The notes: a model not told the origin generated them from the letters alone. A DNA stretch of 64,000 bases from Candidatus Thiodiazotropha sp. (ex Monitilora ramsayi) (GCA_025655575.1 JAHXIP010000003.1:1-64000); one strand, 5' to 3'; positions 18,880 to 30,681 are shown, numbered from the stretch's first letter. Numbers and translations: made by a program.

Positions 18880-19292
18880 ATGATCTCGGCGGTGGCCACC
18901 GTACGGCCATCGACAGTGGCCGAACAGGTAAAGAAGCCGATACCGCGTTTCATCTTATTCTGCTCTACATCGATGATCAGTTGATCACCCGGCTCTACCT
19001 GTTGCTTGAAGCGGGCTTTATCGATGCCCACGAAGAGATAGATGGTAGTTTCGTTGACCGTCTCTGGATTTGATTCCATGGCCAGCAGCCCGGTGGCCTG
19101 CGCCATGGCTTCGACAATCAACACACCCGGCATCACCGGTTGGACCGGAAAGTGTCCGTTGAAAAAGGGTTCGTTATAGGTCACATTCTTCAGCGCCTGC
19201 AGGCGGGTATCCTTCTCAAATTCGACCACTCGATCGATTAACAGGAAGGGATAGCGGTGCGGCAGCAAGCTCAGCACCTTATTGATGTCCAT
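18852..19292 (-). CDS. fabZ: 3-hydroxyacyl-ACP dehydratase
   Basis: 146 residues from the ATG at 19292; an in-frame TTG at 19301 would add three. The hot-dog fold signature is present: [13 protein letters not shown], the catalytic His47 in [16 protein letters not shown] and Glu61 in LIVEAMAQ. It dehydrates beta-hydroxyacyl-ACP in fatty acid elongation and competes with LpxA and LpxD for the same hydroxyacyl-ACP pool, which fits its place between those genes. The next gene upstream, lpxD, ends about 34 bp away. The lpxA start overlaps its 3' end. Confidence 0.97.
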   Translation of the reverse strand: MDINKVLSLLPHRYPFLLIDRVVEFEKDTRLQALKNVTYNEPFFNGHFPVQPVMPGVLIVEAMAQATGLLAMESNPETVNETTIYLFVGIDKARFKQQVEPGDQLIIDVEQNKMKRGIGFFTCSATVDGRTVATAEIMCTAREIGS

Positions 19293-19326
19293 CGCGATCA
19301 AACCACTCTCCAGTATCTGAATCTCA

Positions 19327-20358
19327 TCATTTGTCCTGTTTTCCTTCCAGCACCCCGATTTTCTGCTTCAGGGTCTTCAATTCCCTCTGCATCTCTTCAA
19401 GACGACGCAGCCTGGCAACCAGCTTACGCCACTCGCCATTACTCATGGCCGGCAGACCGCCACTATAGTAGCCCGGTTTCTCGAAAGATCGTGTGACCAG
19501 GGTCGCTGCCGAAAAGTGGACATTATCACCGATCGTCAGGTGTCCTACCACGCCGGCCAGCCCGCCGACAGTACAATGGCTGCCTATTTTTGTCGAGCCG
19601 GCCACCGCAGAGCAACCCGCCATGGCGGTATGCTCGCCAATCTCCACGTTATGGGCGATCTGGATCAGATTATCCAGCTTGACTCCGTCGTGAAGAACCG
19701 TGTCCTCAAGCGCGCCCCGGTCAATGGTGGTATTGGCACCAATCTCCACGTTGTCTCCGACACGAACCCGTCCCAGCTGGGGAACCTTCTCCCATCGGCC
19801 TTCATCATTAGCTAAACCGAAACCGTCCGCACCCAGCACTGCGCCGGGATGAATCAGGCATCGTCGACCAACGATCGTATCACGGCAAAGGGTGACACGA
19901 GCCACTAAGCGACTCTGCTCACCGACCTGGCAACCTGCCTCCACCACACAACCCGGCCCGATGATGACAGCGGCATCGATGATGGCACCATCACCAATCA
20001 CGGCACAGGCACCCACGTGAGCAGTTGCGTCCACCACTGCGGTTTCGGCCACCACCGCACTCTCATGAATGCCAGGGTCAATGGCTGGCGCCGGAAACAG
20101 CAGTGCTGCTGCACGGGCATAGCTCAGGTAAGGATTATCCGAAACCAGTGCTGTGACAGGGCATGCCTCGGCCTGTTCCGGCGCAACAAAGACGGCTGAG
20201 GCCTGGGTAGTTTTAAGGTACCGGTTATAGCTGGGATTGCTGAGAAAACTCAGTTGTCCAGGCTTGGCATTCTGCAGGGTGCCAACCCCGGTAATCACTA
20301 CCTCGGCATCACCTCGCAACTCGGCTCCCACCATCCGAGCGAGTTCCCCCAATTGCAT
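19327..20358 (-). CDS. lpxD: UDP-3-O-(3-hydroxyacyl)glucosamine N-acyltransferase
   Basis: 343 residues from the ATG at 20358; a TTG two codons upstream is also open. The N-terminal uridine-binding domain (residues 1-95) is followed by hexapeptide repeats of a left-handed beta-helix. The catalytic base is probably His236 in [13 protein letters not shown], close to the position in E. coli LpxD, and the [10 protein letters not shown] motif follows later. A short coiled coil ends the protein ([18 protein letters not shown]). It performs the third step of lipid A assembly in the cytoplasm. It sits 23 bp after skp. Confidence 0.97.
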   Translation of the reverse strand: MQLGELARMVGAELRGDAEVVITGVGTLQNAKPGQLSFLSNPSYNRYLKTTQASAVFVAPEQAEACPVTALVSDNPYLSYARAAALLFPAPAIDPGIHESAVVAETAVVDATAHVGACAVIGDGAIIDAAVIIGPGCVVEAGCQVGEQSRLVARVTLCRDTIVGRRCLIHPGAVLGADGFGLANDEGRWEKVPQLGRVRVGDNVEIGANTTIDRGALEDTVLHDGVKLDNLIQIAHNVEIGEHTAMAGCSAVAGSTKIGSHCTVGGLAGVVGHLTIGDNVHFSAATLVTRSFEKPGYYSGGLPAMSNGEWRKLVARLRRLEEMQRELKTLKQKIGVLEGKQDK

Positions 20359-20381
20359 AACCAAGCCCGTAGACCTCGGTA

Positions 20382-20897
20382 CTACTCAGCCTTAATCTGC
20401 TTGAGCTTTTCCAGCACCAGGTCTGAGATATCAATTTTCTTGCTGAAGTAAACCACACCGTCCGAAACGATCAGATCGATCTTCTCCGCTTTACCGACCT
20501 CCTGGATCACCTCACGTACCTGCTGGCGGAGCTTTTTGAACTCCTCATTCTGCCGCAGGTTGAGGTCCTCACGAAACTCGGTCTGCGCATTCTTGAGCTT
20601 GCGGCTACGGTTGAGAATGTCCCGTTCCAGCCGTTTGACTTCAGACTCACTCATGACGGAGCCGTCCCGCTGGAGTTTCTCTTCCAACTGTTTGAGCTGT
20701 TTCTGACTGGAAAGCAGCTCCTTTTCACGACGTGAAAACTCCGTCTGCAGGCGATCTCTTGCGGCTTTGTACTGGGCTGACTCTTCGAATACTTTAGTGG
20801 CATTGACGAAAGCGATCCGATACTCCTCAGCAAAAGCTGCGCTGGAAAGGAATAGCAGTACGGGCAATATAAAGAGATACGTTTTTAGATATTTCAC
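20382..20897 (-). CDS. skp: Periplasmic chaperone Skp/OmpH
   Basis: 171 residues from a GTG preceded by a clear AGGAG. Residues 1-23 are a Sec signal peptide (LFILPVLLFLSSAAFA). The mature part begins with the conserved beta strand YRIAFVNATKVFEES, then a long charged coiled coil (about 45-130) forming the tentacles, and closes with YFSKKIDISDLVLEKLK. It is a trimeric holdase that carries unfolded outer membrane proteins across the periplasm to BamA, whose gene lies immediately upstream in the same direction (19-bp gap). Confidence 0.95.
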   Translation of the reverse strand: MKYLKTYLFILPVLLFLSSAAFAEEYRIAFVNATKVFEESAQYKAARDRLQTEFSRREKELLSSQKQLKQLEEKLQRDGSVMSESEVKRLERDILNRSRKLKNAQTEFREDLNLRQNEEFKKLRQQVREVIQEVGKAEKIDLIVSDGVVYFSKKIDISDLVLEKLKQIKAE

Positions 20898-20916
20898 TCA
20901 CACACTCCTACTGTGG

Positions 20917-23208
20917 CTAGAAACCGCCACCAATTCTAAACTGGAATTTCTCGGATGAATCACCCTCCTCCTCAACAATGGGATAACCCAGGCTGAAGGA
21001 GAGTGCACCAACAGGCGAGAACCAAGATAACATTAGACCGGTCGATACTCTAATCCGATCCCACTCGATATTCTCCCCTGCCTCGACGTCAAAGACATTG
21101 CCTGCGTCGAGAAACAGGCCGGCACGTACAGTATCCTTAAAATCTTCACCGAATACCGGAAATGCCAGTTCCATTTGACCAATAACTTTGGCATTTGCTC
21201 CCAAAGCATCGCCCTGTGAATCTTTCGGACCCAGCGTATTCTCCTCGAATCCCCTGACCGTACCGATGCCACCGGCATAGAAGTTACGGAAAAAGGGCAG
21301 TGCTTCATCCTCACCAAAGCCGTCACCGTAGCCCAATTCGCCGTTTAACATGAGGGTCAGAGAACCGGTCAATGGGAAGTAACGGGTATGCCGATAGGTC
21401 ATGCGATAGTACTGCAGATCGCTACCCGGGGTATTGGCTTCAAGAGCAAGTACCTGGCGCCCGCCACGGTTGGGGAAGATCGCCCGGTCCCGGGTATCGC
21501 GAACCCAGCTGCCGGTCAGTTCCAGATCCCTGAAATGGTCACCATTGGCCGCCTCGAAATCGATAATCTCCTGAGAGGGGGCTGAACCGAGAAAGAAGGT
21601 CGTATCCTCATAAGCGACACCGAAGCGCAACCGATCGAATTCAGTCAGGGGGATACCGTAGTTGACACCTAGCCTGCCCACATCTGTGGAGAAGCTGGAG
21701 ATATTAAGTTCTGCAAAATCGGTCTTACGGTAGCTAATCTCAATACCCCGACTCACACCGTCGATGGTGTAGTAGGGATTGGTGTAGGCAATGCTCAGTT
21801 TCTTGGTGGCATCACTGGTATCAAAACCCGCACTGATACGCTTGCCACTGCCCAGGAAGTTATCCTGTGTAATGCTTGCATTGAGGATAATACCCTGGGT
21901 TTGTGAGAAGCCGACACCCGCACTCAGGCTACCTGAAGCGCTCTCAGTAACATCGACGTTGACATCCACCAAATCGGTACTGCCCGGCACTGCCGGGGTT
22001 TCAACACTGACGTCGCTGAAATAACCGAGACGCTGTAGTCTGTCACGGGAGAGTTTTGTCTTTTCACCGGAGAACCAGGCCGATTCCATCTGCCGCATCT
22101 CCCGCCGCAGGACCTCGTCACGGGTAGAGGCATTGCCGCTGAAGTTGACGTAACGAACATAGACCCGCTTTCCGGGATCGACGAAAAAGGTAATCCCGAC
22201 AGTACGATTCTCACGATCAATGTCGGGAATACTGTTCACATTGGCGAAGGCATAACCCGCATCCGAATACTTACTGTTGAGTCCATCTGCGCTGGCACTC
22301 ACCTTCTTACGTGAGAATACTTCCCCACGTCGCAGATGAATGAGTGGGAACAGTTCCTCATGAGGCAGCTCCAGGTCACCCGCCAATTTAATATCGTTGA
22401 GGGTGAATACCTCTCCCTCGTCGATCGCGACTGTAATATAAATATCTTTTTTATCCGGCGTGATCGATACCTGGGTCGACGCTATCTTGAAATCGATATA
22501 TCCCCGATCCAGATAGAAGGAACGCAAGGTTTCAAGATCCCCACCCAGCGCCTGTTTGGAGTATTTATCCTTGCTGGAGAAGATGGCATACCAAGCGGGG
22601 ATCCCCAGTTCAAACTCATCCAATAGCTCATCATCATCAAAGGTATGATTTCCAATTAGATTTATTTTCTTAATCCGGGCAGTGAGCCCTTCGGAGATCT
22701 CAATTTGAATACCAACCCGGTTACGCTCAAGGGGCGTGACCGTTGATTCAATCCTTACCCCATACTTGCCACGGGAAAAGTATTGGCGGTTCAGTTCCTG
22801 CTCCACCTTCTCTAGTAAAGCACGTTTAAAGACGCGGCCTTCCGCCAGGCCGATGTCTTTCAGACCGGCCAGTAGCTGATCGGTCTCCAGATCTTTGTTA
22901 CCACTGATATCGATTTCCGCAATAGCGGGACGTTCACGGACAAAGACGATGAGGACATCACCATCCCGCTCCAGGCGAACATCTTGAAAGAAGCCGGTTT
23001 TGAACAAGGTGCGGATAATCTGTGCAGTATTGCCCGCATTAACCTCATCCCCCGTTTTCACCGGCAGATAGTTGAATACGGTACCGGCGGAGATACGCTG
23101 CAGACCCTCGACCCGGATATCCTCCACCTGGAACGCCCTGACTTGTGATACCGCCAACCCCAGAAACAGCAACAGGAGAGCGGCAGGAAGACGAACGCGT
23201 GAAGACAT
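20917..23208 (-). CDS. bamA: Outer membrane protein assembly factor BamA
   Basis: 763 residues. A signal peptide (about 1-25, [19 protein letters not shown]) is followed by five POTRA domains to about residue 420: [15 protein letters not shown] opens the first, and [18 protein letters not shown] lies near the last. Then comes a 16-strand barrel with [15 protein letters not shown] (the VRGF motif of the Omp85 family) and a C-terminal FQFRIGGGF. It is the core of the BAM complex that folds outer membrane beta-barrels. It is placed between rseP and skp as in other Gammaproteobacteria. Confidence 0.97.
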   Translation of the reverse strand: MSSRVRLPAALLLLFLGLAVSQVRAFQVEDIRVEGLQRISAGTVFNYLPVKTGDEVNAGNTAQIIRTLFKTGFFQDVRLERDGDVLIVFVRERPAIAEIDISGNKDLETDQLLAGLKDIGLAEGRVFKRALLEKVEQELNRQYFSRGKYGVRIESTVTPLERNRVGIQIEISEGLTARIKKINLIGNHTFDDDELLDEFELGIPAWYAIFSSKDKYSKQALGGDLETLRSFYLDRGYIDFKIASTQVSITPDKKDIYITVAIDEGEVFTLNDIKLAGDLELPHEELFPLIHLRRGEVFSRKKVSASADGLNSKYSDAGYAFANVNSIPDIDRENRTVGITFFVDPGKRVYVRYVNFSGNASTRDEVLRREMRQMESAWFSGEKTKLSRDRLQRLGYFSDVSVETPAVPGSTDLVDVNVDVTESASGSLSAGVGFSQTQGIILNASITQDNFLGSGKRISAGFDTSDATKKLSIAYTNPYYTIDGVSRGIEISYRKTDFAELNISSFSTDVGRLGVNYGIPLTEFDRLRFGVAYEDTTFFLGSAPSQEIIDFEAANGDHFRDLELTGSWVRDTRDRAIFPNRGGRQVLALEANTPGSDLQYYRMTYRHTRYFPLTGSLTLMLNGELGYGDGFGEDEALPFFRNFYAGGIGTVRGFEENTLGPKDSQGDALGANAKVIGQMELAFPVFGEDFKDTVRAGLFLDAGNVFDVEAGENIEWDRIRVSTGLMLSWFSPVGALSFSLGYPIVEEEGDSSEKFQFRIGGGF

Positions 23209-23333
23209 ATGGTGATTTCTATTATATTGCTGAATTTGTTTTTGGTTGCTCAGAATCTGTCATGCCCAGCCTTACCGGAGGACAACACAGCGCGTAAGTA
23301 TAAGGGATCTTTGCCCTTGAGGGTACAGAACAA

Positions 23334-24698
23334 CTAACCGAGATAGCGATTCAGATCGATAAAAATCGCAAGCCCCATGATGGCCAGGAGAATTAACATA
23401 CCCATCTTCTGACCCTGCTCCATAAAGTGTTCCGATAGGGGAGAGCCCTTGACCGCCTCAATCAGGAAGAAGAAGAGGTGGCCCCCATCAAGGACCGGAA
23501 TCGGTAAAAGATTGAGCACACCGAGACTGATACTGACGACAGCCAGGAACTTGAGAAAATAGACCATCCCGTGACTGGCTGATTTCCCTGCATAGTCAGC
23601 GATAGAGATAGGGCCACTGAGATTCTTGACCGAAACCTCACCGACTATCATCTTACCCAGCATCCGGAGCATCAGGATTGAGTAATCCCAGGTTTTTGCC
23701 ATGGATCGACCCACTGCCTCGATCGGCCCGTAGCGGACCAGCGATTGGTAGCTTTCCCGGAGGCCTTCAGGCACTTTGGGACCAGCACCCACTCGCCCAA
23801 TGGTCTTATCGCCCTCTTTCCTCGATGTGGGAGTCAGGCTGATTGTGAGTATCTGAGAGGCCCGTTCAACCTCCATTTGCAGGGACTGTTCGGGACGGGC
23901 ACGCACATACTCCACCCACTGATTCCAATTCTCCACCGCTTCACCATCGACTGAGATGATCCGATCACCAGACTGAAGGCCGGCACGATCAGCCGGTTCG
24001 CCCACCAGAACCTCATCGATAACCGGTGGGAGGATAAGACGGGCCGGTGATAGACCGAGACCCTTCAGGATCTGCCCCTCCTCCGCCAGCGCCTGTAGTC
24101 CTTCAGTCTGCAGGGAATAGTGGCGCTCATCACCCTCTTTTGTCCGCACATGAATCGACAGGGTCGGCTCAACCAGCGAGCGACCCAATAGCTCATAGAT
24201 CACGAGCTCCCAAGAGGGAGTCGGTTTTCCTGATACCGCTAATATTTCGTCTCCCGGCTGAAAACCAATCTGTTCGGCACGGGAAGCCTCAGACACTTCC
24301 CCCACCAGAGGTCTGATGCCAGTGTCGCCGGTGACAAAGATCAACCAAAAGGCGAAAATAGCAAAGAGAAAATTGAATAGGGGGCCTGCCACCACTATGG
24401 CGCTGCGTACCGGTAGGGACTGACGATTGAAGGCGCGTGCCTGCTCTTCCGGGTCTACCGGGGCCTCACGCTCGTCGAGCATTTTCACATATCCGCCCAA
24501 GGGTATAGACGCGACGACAAACTCTGTTTCATCCACTTTTCCCACCCGCTTCCAAAGCGGGCGACCAAATCCGATGGAGAAACGCAGCACTTTGACGCCC
24601 AGCTTACGGGCCACCCAGAAATGACCGAACTCATGCACAGCAATGAGTATCGCCAGGGCAACAATAAAAAAGAGAAGCTTGAAGAGTAGCGCATCCAT
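23334..24698 (-). CDS. rseP: RIP zinc metalloprotease RseP
   Basis: 454 residues, the E. coli length. The zinc site HEFGH is at 22-26 in the first membrane helix. Two PDZ domains fill the periplasmic middle (FQPGDEILAVSGKPTP and LQSGDRIISVDGEAVENW). The late membrane segment contains NLLPIPVLDGGHLFFF with the third zinc ligand. It cleaves anti-sigma factor RseA after DegS, releasing sigmaE, and clears remnant signal peptides. Its position beside bamA and skp links it to envelope assembly stress. Confidence 0.97.
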   Translation of the reverse strand: MDALLFKLLFFIVALAILIAVHEFGHFWVARKLGVKVLRFSIGFGRPLWKRVGKVDETEFVVASIPLGGYVKMLDEREAPVDPEEQARAFNRQSLPVRSAIVVAGPLFNFLFAIFAFWLIFVTGDTGIRPLVGEVSEASRAEQIGFQPGDEILAVSGKPTPSWELVIYELLGRSLVEPTLSIHVRTKEGDERHYSLQTEGLQALAEEGQILKGLGLSPARLILPPVIDEVLVGEPADRAGLQSGDRIISVDGEAVENWNQWVEYVRARPEQSLQMEVERASQILTISLTPTSRKEGDKTIGRVGAGPKVPEGLRESYQSLVRYGPIEAVGRSMAKTWDYSILMLRMLGKMIVGEVSVKNLSGPISIADYAGKSASHGMVYFLKFLAVVSISLGVLNLLPIPVLDGGHLFFFLIEAVKGSPLSEHFMEQGQKMGMLILLAIMGLAIFIDLNRYLG

Positions 24699-24728
24699 AG
24701 AATAAGAATATTTCCGGTTAACCCTTTT

Positions 24729-25907
24729 TCAGACCCTGCTCAGGGCCACTTGTTCCGCGACACCACGGGTCTCTGCATCGATTGTCAGCAGTCCATCGAG
24801 GCTATCGACCTTACCTGTCGGCAACCGTTGCAAAGTCTCGTCCACTACCACTGAGATATCCGTAAACCGAAGTCGCTCAGCGAGAAAGGCTGCTACCGCC
24901 ACCTCGTTGGCAGCATTGAGAATCGCCGGTGCCGTACCTCCCGCTTTGATCGCTTCGAACGCCAGACGCAAGCAGGGAAAGCGCTGCAGGTCGGGCGCCT
25001 CGAAATCGAGCTGGGCGACCTGGAACAGATCGAGACTCCCCACGCCGGATTCGATACGATCCGGCCAGGCCAGGGCATGCGCGATGGGGGTTCGCATATC
25101 GGGATTCCCCAACTGAGCAAGTACCGAACCATCAATGTACTCCACCATGGAGTGGATCACACTCTGTGGATGCAGTACAACCTGGATCTTCTCAGGCTCG
25201 GCATGAAACAGCCAATGAGCCTCGATCACCTCCAGACCCTTGTTCATCATCGTGGCGGAATCCACCGAGATCTTGCGCCCCATCTCCCAGTTGGGATGAG
25301 CACAGGCCTGGTCCGGCGTCACTGATTTCAAAGCTGCCAGAGGTGTTGTTCGAAATGGACCACCCGAAGCAGTCAACAGAATACGCCTGACCCCACGCAT
25401 CTCAAGATCACGGCATCCATCCGGTGGCAGGCATTGGAAAACCGCGTTATGTTCACTGTCGATAGGCAGGATCTCCGCCCCATGGGCTTCAGCCTCCTGC
25501 ATGAACAGCCGTCCGGCGACCACCAGTGCCTCTTTATTGGCCAGCAGCACTCGTTTACCCGCACGTACCGCGGCGAGGGCAGGTAGCAGACCGGCGGCAC
25601 CGACGATGGCTGCCATCACATAGTCTGCATCAGGCATGGCGGCGGCTGTCTCCAGGCCACGCAGACCACAAAGTACCTCAGTGGGAATACCTTTTTCAGT
25701 CAGCGCCTTGGCCAGATGCCGGCCCGACTCCTCGTCGGCCATCACCGCCACTTTGGGTCTAAACCGCTGGCACTGCTCAAGCAACCCATCAACATCGCTG
25801 TTGGCGGTGAGCGCCTCGACCCGGTATTTATCGGGATGGCGGGCAATGACATCCAGGGTACTGACACCGATGGAACCGGTGGAACCCAGTACGGTGATCC
25901 CTTTCAT
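24729..25907 (-). CDS. dxr: 1-deoxy-D-xylulose 5-phosphate reductoisomerase
   Basis: 392 residues. The NADPH-binding [14 protein letters not shown] is at the N-terminus. Metal and substrate residues appear in [15 protein letters not shown] and the [19 protein letters not shown] block, and [13 protein letters not shown] residues follow ([14 protein letters not shown]). It makes methylerythritol 4-phosphate, the committed step of isoprenoid synthesis that feeds UppS nearby. The ATG overlaps the cdsA stop as ATGA and has GGAGAGG six bases before it. Confidence 0.97.
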   Translation of the reverse strand: MKGITVLGSTGSIGVSTLDVIARHPDKYRVEALTANSDVDGLLEQCQRFRPKVAVMADEESGRHLAKALTEKGIPTEVLCGLRGLETAAAMPDADYVMAAIVGAAGLLPALAAVRAGKRVLLANKEALVVAGRLFMQEAEAHGAEILPIDSEHNAVFQCLPPDGCRDLEMRGVRRILLTASGGPFRTTPLAALKSVTPDQACAHPNWEMGRKISVDSATMMNKGLEVIEAHWLFHAEPEKIQVVLHPQSVIHSMVEYIDGSVLAQLGNPDMRTPIAHALAWPDRIESGVGSLDLFQVAQLDFEAPDLQRFPCLRLAFEAIKAGGTAPAILNAANEVAVAAFLAERLRFTDISVVVDETLQRLPTGKVDSLDGLLTIDAETRGVAEQVALSRV

Positions 25908-26725
25908 CCGGCCTCTCCGAATAGCATCAGACCCAGCAGAAAGACCGGTGCCGCTGCGGTCAAGCTGTCGATACGGTCCAACATACCGCCATGCCCCGGC
26001 AGCAACATGCCGCTGTCTTTCATCCCTTGCCGCCTTTTCAACAGGCTCTCGAATAGATCACCCACCACAGAGAACAACATGGTCACCAGGCACAACATCA
26101 AAATCAGTGGTGCCTGAGAGAGCCTGGTATCAAACCACCAAACCAGAAACAGTCCACACACGAGCGCACTGGCCATCGCCCCATAAACTCCCTCTCGTGT
26201 CTTGCCGGGGCTTACTTGGGGTGCCAGCTTGTTTCTACCCCAGCGATGACCTGCGAAGTATGCACCCACGTCCGCGCTCCAGATCAGAATCAGAAGAAAC
26301 AGCAGCAGTATCGGACCATTCTCCGGGGTCCGGTGAATGACGACCAGTGACAACCAGGCCGGCACCAATACCACGAGCCCTTCTACTGCACGAAGCGGTT
26401 CAAACCCGGCGGGTTCAGCCTCACCTTGATAGCGACTCAGACGATAAAGTGCCAACAGCCACCACAGCACACTGAGTCCAATCACTGCAAAAATCCAGGC
26501 TGGGGGCAGAAAGAGGTAGACACACAGCATCACCAGGAGTACGAGCAGGGTATAGAGCCATTGACCGGCCTTATGGGAGATACCACTCAGCGCTGCCCAC
26601 TCCCTTGCACCAAAGCCAACCACCAGCGCCAACAAGAGCGCCACGACGTCAGTCGGCAGCAGCCACACCGCGGCAATAACCAGTGGCGCCAGGATAAGTG
26701 CCGTGATAACGCGCTGCTTCAGCAT
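25904..26725 (-). CDS. cdsA: Phosphatidate cytidylyltransferase
   Basis: 273 residues from the ATG at 26725 ([10 protein letters not shown]), seven bases after the uppS stop; a longer frame to 26767 would overlap uppS and has no family counterpart. It has eight or so membrane helices. The CDP-alcohol signature is clear: [12 protein letters not shown], then [13 protein letters not shown], then [19 protein letters not shown]. It makes CDP-diacylglycerol from phosphatidic acid and CTP for phospholipid synthesis in the inner membrane. Confidence 0.96.
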   Translation of the reverse strand: MLKQRVITALILAPLVIAAVWLLPTDVVALLLALVVGFGAREWAALSGISHKAGQWLYTLLVLLVMLCVYLFLPPAWIFAVIGLSVLWWLLALYRLSRYQGEAEPAGFEPLRAVEGLVVLVPAWLSLVVIHRTPENGPILLLFLLILIWSADVGAYFAGHRWGRNKLAPQVSPGKTREGVYGAMASALVCGLFLVWWFDTRLSQAPLILMLCLVTMLFSVVGDLFESLLKRRQGMKDSGMLLPGHGGMLDRIDSLTAAAPVFLLGLMLFGEAG

Positions 26726-26732
26726 GGCAGCT

Positions 26733-27503
26733 TCAGGATGCCTCGGCCTGGTCCTGGACCTGCTCACCGGTGCGGCCGAAACGTCGCTGCCTGTTGGTGA
26801 AGTCCGTCAGCGCGGCATCCAGCGCAGCGCCGTCAAAATCCGGCCAGAGAATATCGGTAAAATAGAGCTCGGTATAGGCGCATTGCCATAGCAGAAAGTT
26901 GCTGATGCGCTTCTCTCCACCGGTACGTATAAAGAGGTCAGGCTCGTCTAGATCGGCAAAAGAGAGTGCATCTTCAAGCATCGACTCGTCGATCTGCTCA
27001 GGGTCTATCTCGCCGGCCTGCACTTTCTCAGCCATCTGTCTGGCTGCTTGTGTGATATCCCAGCGCCCCCCGTAATTGGCAGCAACTTGCAGCACAAGCC
27101 CTGAGTTCTCAGCAGTCAGCGCCTCGACTTCACCAATCTGGCGCTGCAGCTTGTCGGAAAATGCGGCACGATCTCCGATCACTCGCAATCTCACACCATT
27201 CCGATGTAGTCTGCGCGCCTCTTTTTTGAGTGAACGGATGAAGAGATCCATGATCAGGCTGACCTCTTTCTGAGGACGACGCCAGTTCTCGCTGCTGAAG
27301 GCAAACAGGGTGAGAACGGAGATACCGCGATCCACGCAGGCCTCCACTATCCGGCGTACTGCTTCTACGCCAACCGGGTGGCCGGCATAACGGGGCAAGC
27401 CACGCCGTTTGGCCCAACGACCATTACCATCCATGATCACCGCAATATGTCGCGGCAGTCTCTTATCGTCCGATTCGGGTGCCTGAGACGTCCCGTGTGT
27501 CAT
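26733..27503 (-). CDS. uppS: Undecaprenyl diphosphate synthase
   Basis: 256 residues. The cis-prenyltransferase signature IAVIMDGNGRWAKRRGLPR carries the catalytic Asp25. FAFSSENWRRP and the C-terminal DLFIRTGGEKRISNFLLWQ with AYTELYFTDILWPDFD complete the family motifs. It extends farnesyl-PP to the C55 carrier used for peptidoglycan and for the polysaccharides made by loci such as the one at 35-50 kb. It lies between frr and cdsA, 46 bp after frr. Confidence 0.97.
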   Translation of the reverse strand: MTHGTSQAPESDDKRLPRHIAVIMDGNGRWAKRRGLPRYAGHPVGVEAVRRIVEACVDRGISVLTLFAFSSENWRRPQKEVSLIMDLFIRSLKKEARRLHRNGVRLRVIGDRAAFSDKLQRQIGEVEALTAENSGLVLQVAANYGGRWDITQAARQMAEKVQAGEIDPEQIDESMLEDALSFADLDEPDLFIRTGGEKRISNFLLWQCAYTELYFTDILWPDFDGAALDAALTDFTNRQRRFGRTGEQVQDQAEAS

Positions 27504-27549
27504 GTTGAATGATGGTGTGTGAATGAAGTGATCACAGTGAACCTGAAGA

Positions 27550-28107
27550 TCAGATCTCCATCAGGTCCTTCTCTTTCTCACCCAGCACCTCATCGATCTC
27601 CTTGATATGCTGATCGGTCAGATTCTGAATGATCTCCTGACCCCGGCGCTCATCGTCTTCGGAGATCACCTTGTCTTTGACCAGTTCCTTGAGATCGTGA
27701 TTGGCATCCCGCCGAATATTACGTACTGCCACTTTTGCACCTTCGGCCTCATGTCGCACTACGCGAATGAGATCCTTGCGCCGCTCCTCGGTCAGTGCGG
27801 GCATGGGTACGCGAATCACGGTACCTGCGCTCATGGGATTTAATCCCAGATCAGAGGTCATGATCGCTTTTTCTATCGGCGCCACCATGGTCTTTTCCCA
27901 AGGCGTGACGGTCAGGGTGCGGGCATCCTCGGTATTGATATTCGCCACCTGGCTGAGAGGCACCTCGGAACCGTAATAATCCACACGGATGTGATCCAAT
28001 AGACTGGCGTGTGCCCTGCCTGTACGCACCTTGGCCAACTCATGCACCAGGGATTCCACACTCTTACCCATACGGGTCGCCGCGTCGGTTTTGATATCGT
28101 CGATCAT
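27550..28107 (-). CDS. frr: Ribosome recycling factor
   Basis: 185 residues, exactly the family length, from the ATG at 28107 ([19 protein letters not shown]). An upstream in-frame extension to 28185 runs through the pyrH end and is not real. Conserved parts are the [21 protein letters not shown] block, [18 protein letters not shown] and the C-terminal helices ending EKEKDLMEI. It splits post-termination ribosomes with EF-G. Only one base separates its ATG from the pyrH stop, so the two are probably translationally coupled. Confidence 0.98.
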   Translation of the reverse strand: MIDDIKTDAATRMGKSVESLVHELAKVRTGRAHASLLDHIRVDYYGSEVPLSQVANINTEDARTLTVTPWEKTMVAPIEKAIMTSDLGLNPMSAGTVIRVPMPALTEERRKDLIRVVRHEAEGAKVAVRNIRRDANHDLKELVKDKVISEDDERRGQEIIQNLTDQHIKEIDEVLGEKEKDLMEI

Positions 28108-28108
28108 C

Positions 28109-28831
28109 TCAGTCGCCCTTTTCCACCAAAGAACCGATGGCCTCACCACGCACCAAACGCATGAGTGCACCCGGATCATTAACATTCATAATACGCAACG
28201 GCATGCCATTATCCCTGCACAGCACAATGGCCGTTGCATCCATCACCTGCAGGTTTTCCGCCAATGCCCTATCGTAGGTAAGCGTCGGATAGAAGACCGC
28301 TTGAGGATCTTTCACTGGATCCGCAGAATAGACGCCATTGACTTTGGTCGCTTTGATCATCAGATCGGCATTGATCTCGACAGCGCGGAGACTGGCCGCC
28401 GAGTCGGTTGTAAAGTAGGGATTGCCGGTACCCGCCGCCAGAATGACGACTTTCCCCTCTGACAGCAGTCGACGCGCATCCCGCGCCGTAAATCGATCAC
28501 AGACATCCGGCATCTCCAGCGCAGACATCACGTTGGAAGCCACCTCAAGACGGTCGAGGGCATCCTGCATGGCGAGGGAATTCATCACTGTCGCCAGCAT
28601 ACCCATGTGATCGCCACGCACCCGATCGAAACCGCCCTGAGCCAATCCGGCACCACGAAAGATATTGCCGCCACCGATAACCAAGCCTATCTGTATACCC
28701 GCGTTCACCAGGTCACGGATCTCTCCGGCCACCCGCTGGAGAATCTCGGGATTGATACCGAAGTCGTCATCACCCATCAATGCCTCGCCGCTGAGTTTGA
28801 GCAGGATGCGTTGGCCGATCAGTTGGGTCAT
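28109..28831 (-). CDS. pyrH: UMP kinase
   Basis: 240 residues. It opens [14 protein letters not shown], followed by [25 protein letters not shown] and the C-terminal [18 protein letters not shown]. It phosphorylates UMP to UDP and in this family is hexameric, activated by GTP and inhibited by UTP. Order tsf-pyrH-frr is standard in bacteria. Confidence 0.97.
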   Translation of the reverse strand: MTQLIGQRILLKLSGEALMGDDDFGINPEILQRVAGEIRDLVNAGIQIGLVIGGGNIFRGAGLAQGGFDRVRGDHMGMLATVMNSLAMQDALDRLEVASNVMSALEMPDVCDRFTARDARRLLSEGKVVILAAGTGNPYFTTDSAASLRAVEINADLMIKATKVNGVYSADPVKDPQAVFYPTLTYDRALAENLQVMDATAIVLCRDNGMPLRIMNVNDPGALMRLVRGEAIGSLVEKGD

Positions 28832-28939
28832 TGACTGAGATTCTCTGGTGTTATGGGTTTTGCGTGATTATAAACGGTCGTGAGAATAAGGTCTTGTTGT
28901 CGTAGGATCTGTTTTCACAGCCTTCCCTGGCCATACGAG

Positions 28940-29824
28940 TTACATCTTCGCCTGAGCCATGACTTCCTCAGCGAAGTTCTCTTGCTTCTTCTCGATACCT
29001 TCGCCAACCTCGAATCGCTTGTACTGGGCCAGCTTGGCATCCCGACTTTTAAGCAGTTTGGCCACTGTGGTGTCCGGATCCTTCACGAAAGCCTGTCCCA
29101 GCAAGGTGTTCTCAGCCAGGAACTTGCGCATACGGCCATCCACCATCTTCTCAATGATGTTATCCGGCTTACCACTCTCCTTAGCCTGCGCAGTGACGAT
29201 CTCACGCTCTTTATCGAGCAGGTCCTGTGGCATCTCCGCTTCGGAGAGACAAACCGGATTGGTTGCTGCAATGTGCATTGCCAGATCCTTGCCCAACTCA
29301 TCATCACCACCTTCCAGCTCCAGCACTACACCGATTCTGACACCATGACGGTAACTGATGAGCTTGCCGCCATTGGCCTCGAAACGGGCAAAACGGCGTA
29401 CATTCATATTCTCACCAAGCTTGGAGATCAGTGCCTCACGTGCCTGATTGACAGTGGTATCTTCACCCTCGTGCAGAGACAACTCCATCAATGCGGGCAC
29501 ATCATCGGCACCACCGGCCAGAACCCGGTCTGCTACGGCCCCTGCAAAGGAGGTGAAATTGTCATCCTTACCGACAAAATCGGTTTCGCAATTGACCTCA
29601 ACCATGGAGGCCTGACTGCTGTCATCATTGAAACTGAGCACAATCACACCTTCCGCTGCAATGCGGCCTGCCTTCTTGGCAGCTTTTGCCTGGCCTGATT
29701 TACGCATATTTTCGATTGCGACATTGATATCGCCATCGGTCTCAACCAGTGCCTTCTTGCACTCCATCATACCTGCGCCGGTACGCTCGCGCAGTTCCTT
29801 CACCAGAGCGGCTGTAATCGCCAT
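28940..29824 (-). CDS. tsf: Elongation factor Ts
   Basis: 294 residues. The UBA-like N-terminus ([21 protein letters not shown]) is followed by the TDFV motif in the dimerisation core ([14 protein letters not shown]), then the second core repeat. It is the nucleotide exchange factor for EF-Tu. GAAGG precedes the ATG. It lies about 107 bp after rpsB and is probably cotranscribed with it. Confidence 0.98.
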   Translation of the reverse strand: MAITAALVKELRERTGAGMMECKKALVETDGDINVAIENMRKSGQAKAAKKAGRIAAEGVIVLSFNDDSSQASMVEVNCETDFVGKDDNFTSFAGAVADRVLAGGADDVPALMELSLHEGEDTTVNQAREALISKLGENMNVRRFARFEANGGKLISYRHGVRIGVVLELEGGDDELGKDLAMHIAATNPVCLSEAEMPQDLLDKEREIVTAQAKESGKPDNIIEKMVDGRMRKFLAENTLLGQAFVKDPDTTVAKLLKSRDAKLAQYKRFEVGEGIEKKQENFAEEVMAQAKM

Positions 29825-29931
29825 GACTAATTACCTTCTGTGTTACTCAATCTGTAAACGGGAAAGGCCGGATTCAGTACGATACCGATGTCCGGCCCAC
29901 TCTTTACTCTTAGATATTCAAGATGAGCCGA

Positions 29932-30681
29932 TCAGGAAGCGTCTTCCGCTACCTCAACAAACTCCTCACCCGTGCCGCCACCGACAGTCTGGGCTGCACT
30001 GGCCCGACCCTCAAGAATGGCTGCCGAAGCGCCCTGTACATAGAGCTGGATGGCGCGAATGGCATCGTCATTCCCTGGGATGACGTAATCGATATCGTCA
30101 GGCTCATTGTTGGTATCTACCACACCAATGACAGGAATACCCAGCTTACGGGCTTCTGCCACGGCATTTTTCTCATGACCCACATCGATGATAAACAAAG
30201 CATCGGGCAAGCCATTCATATTCTTGATGCCGCCCAGGCTACGCTCGAGCTTTTCGAGTTCGCGACTCAAACCCAGCGCCTCTTTTTTATTGAAGCGCTG
30301 CTCGACACTGCCGTCTTCAAACATCGATTCAAGCTCTTTCAGGCGCTTGATAGACTGTTTGATGGTCTTGAAGTTGGTCAGCATGCCACCCAACCAGCGA
30401 TGGTTGACGAAAGGCATGCCACAACGCTCAGCTTCTTCACGGATTGCTGTTTGCGCAGCTCGCTTAGTACCCACAAACAGCACTTTGCCGCCATTGGCAG
30501 AAAGAGAGCCGATGAAATTCATGGCATCCTTGAACAGCGGGAGGGTCTTCTCCAGATTGACGATGTGAATCTTGTTGCGATGACCGAAGATGTAGGAACC
30601 CATCTTGGGATTCCAGTAACGGGTCTGATGTCCGAAATGCACGCCAGCCTCTAGCATCTGGCGCATAGATACTTCACTCAT
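29932..30681 (-). CDS. rpsB: 30S ribosomal protein S2
   Basis: 249 residues from the ATG at 30681 ([19 protein letters not shown]), which has AGGAG eight bases before it. The frame stays open for another 75 codons upstream, but that part is the mRNA leader. Conserved blocks: [34 protein letters not shown] and the [16 protein letters not shown] loop. It is a structural protein of the 30S head-body junction and, in Enterobacteria, represses its own operon by binding its leader. Confidence 0.98.
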   Translation of the reverse strand: MSEVSMRQMLEAGVHFGHQTRYWNPKMGSYIFGHRNKIHIVNLEKTLPLFKDAMNFIGSLSANGGKVLFVGTKRAAQTAIREEAERCGMPFVNHRWLGGMLTNFKTIKQSIKRLKELESMFEDGSVEQRFNKKEALGLSRELEKLERSLGGIKNMNGLPDALFIIDVGHEKNAVAEARKLGIPVIGVVDTNNEPDDIDYVIPGNDDAIRAIQLYVQGASAAILEGRASAAQTVGGGTGEEFVEVAEDAS

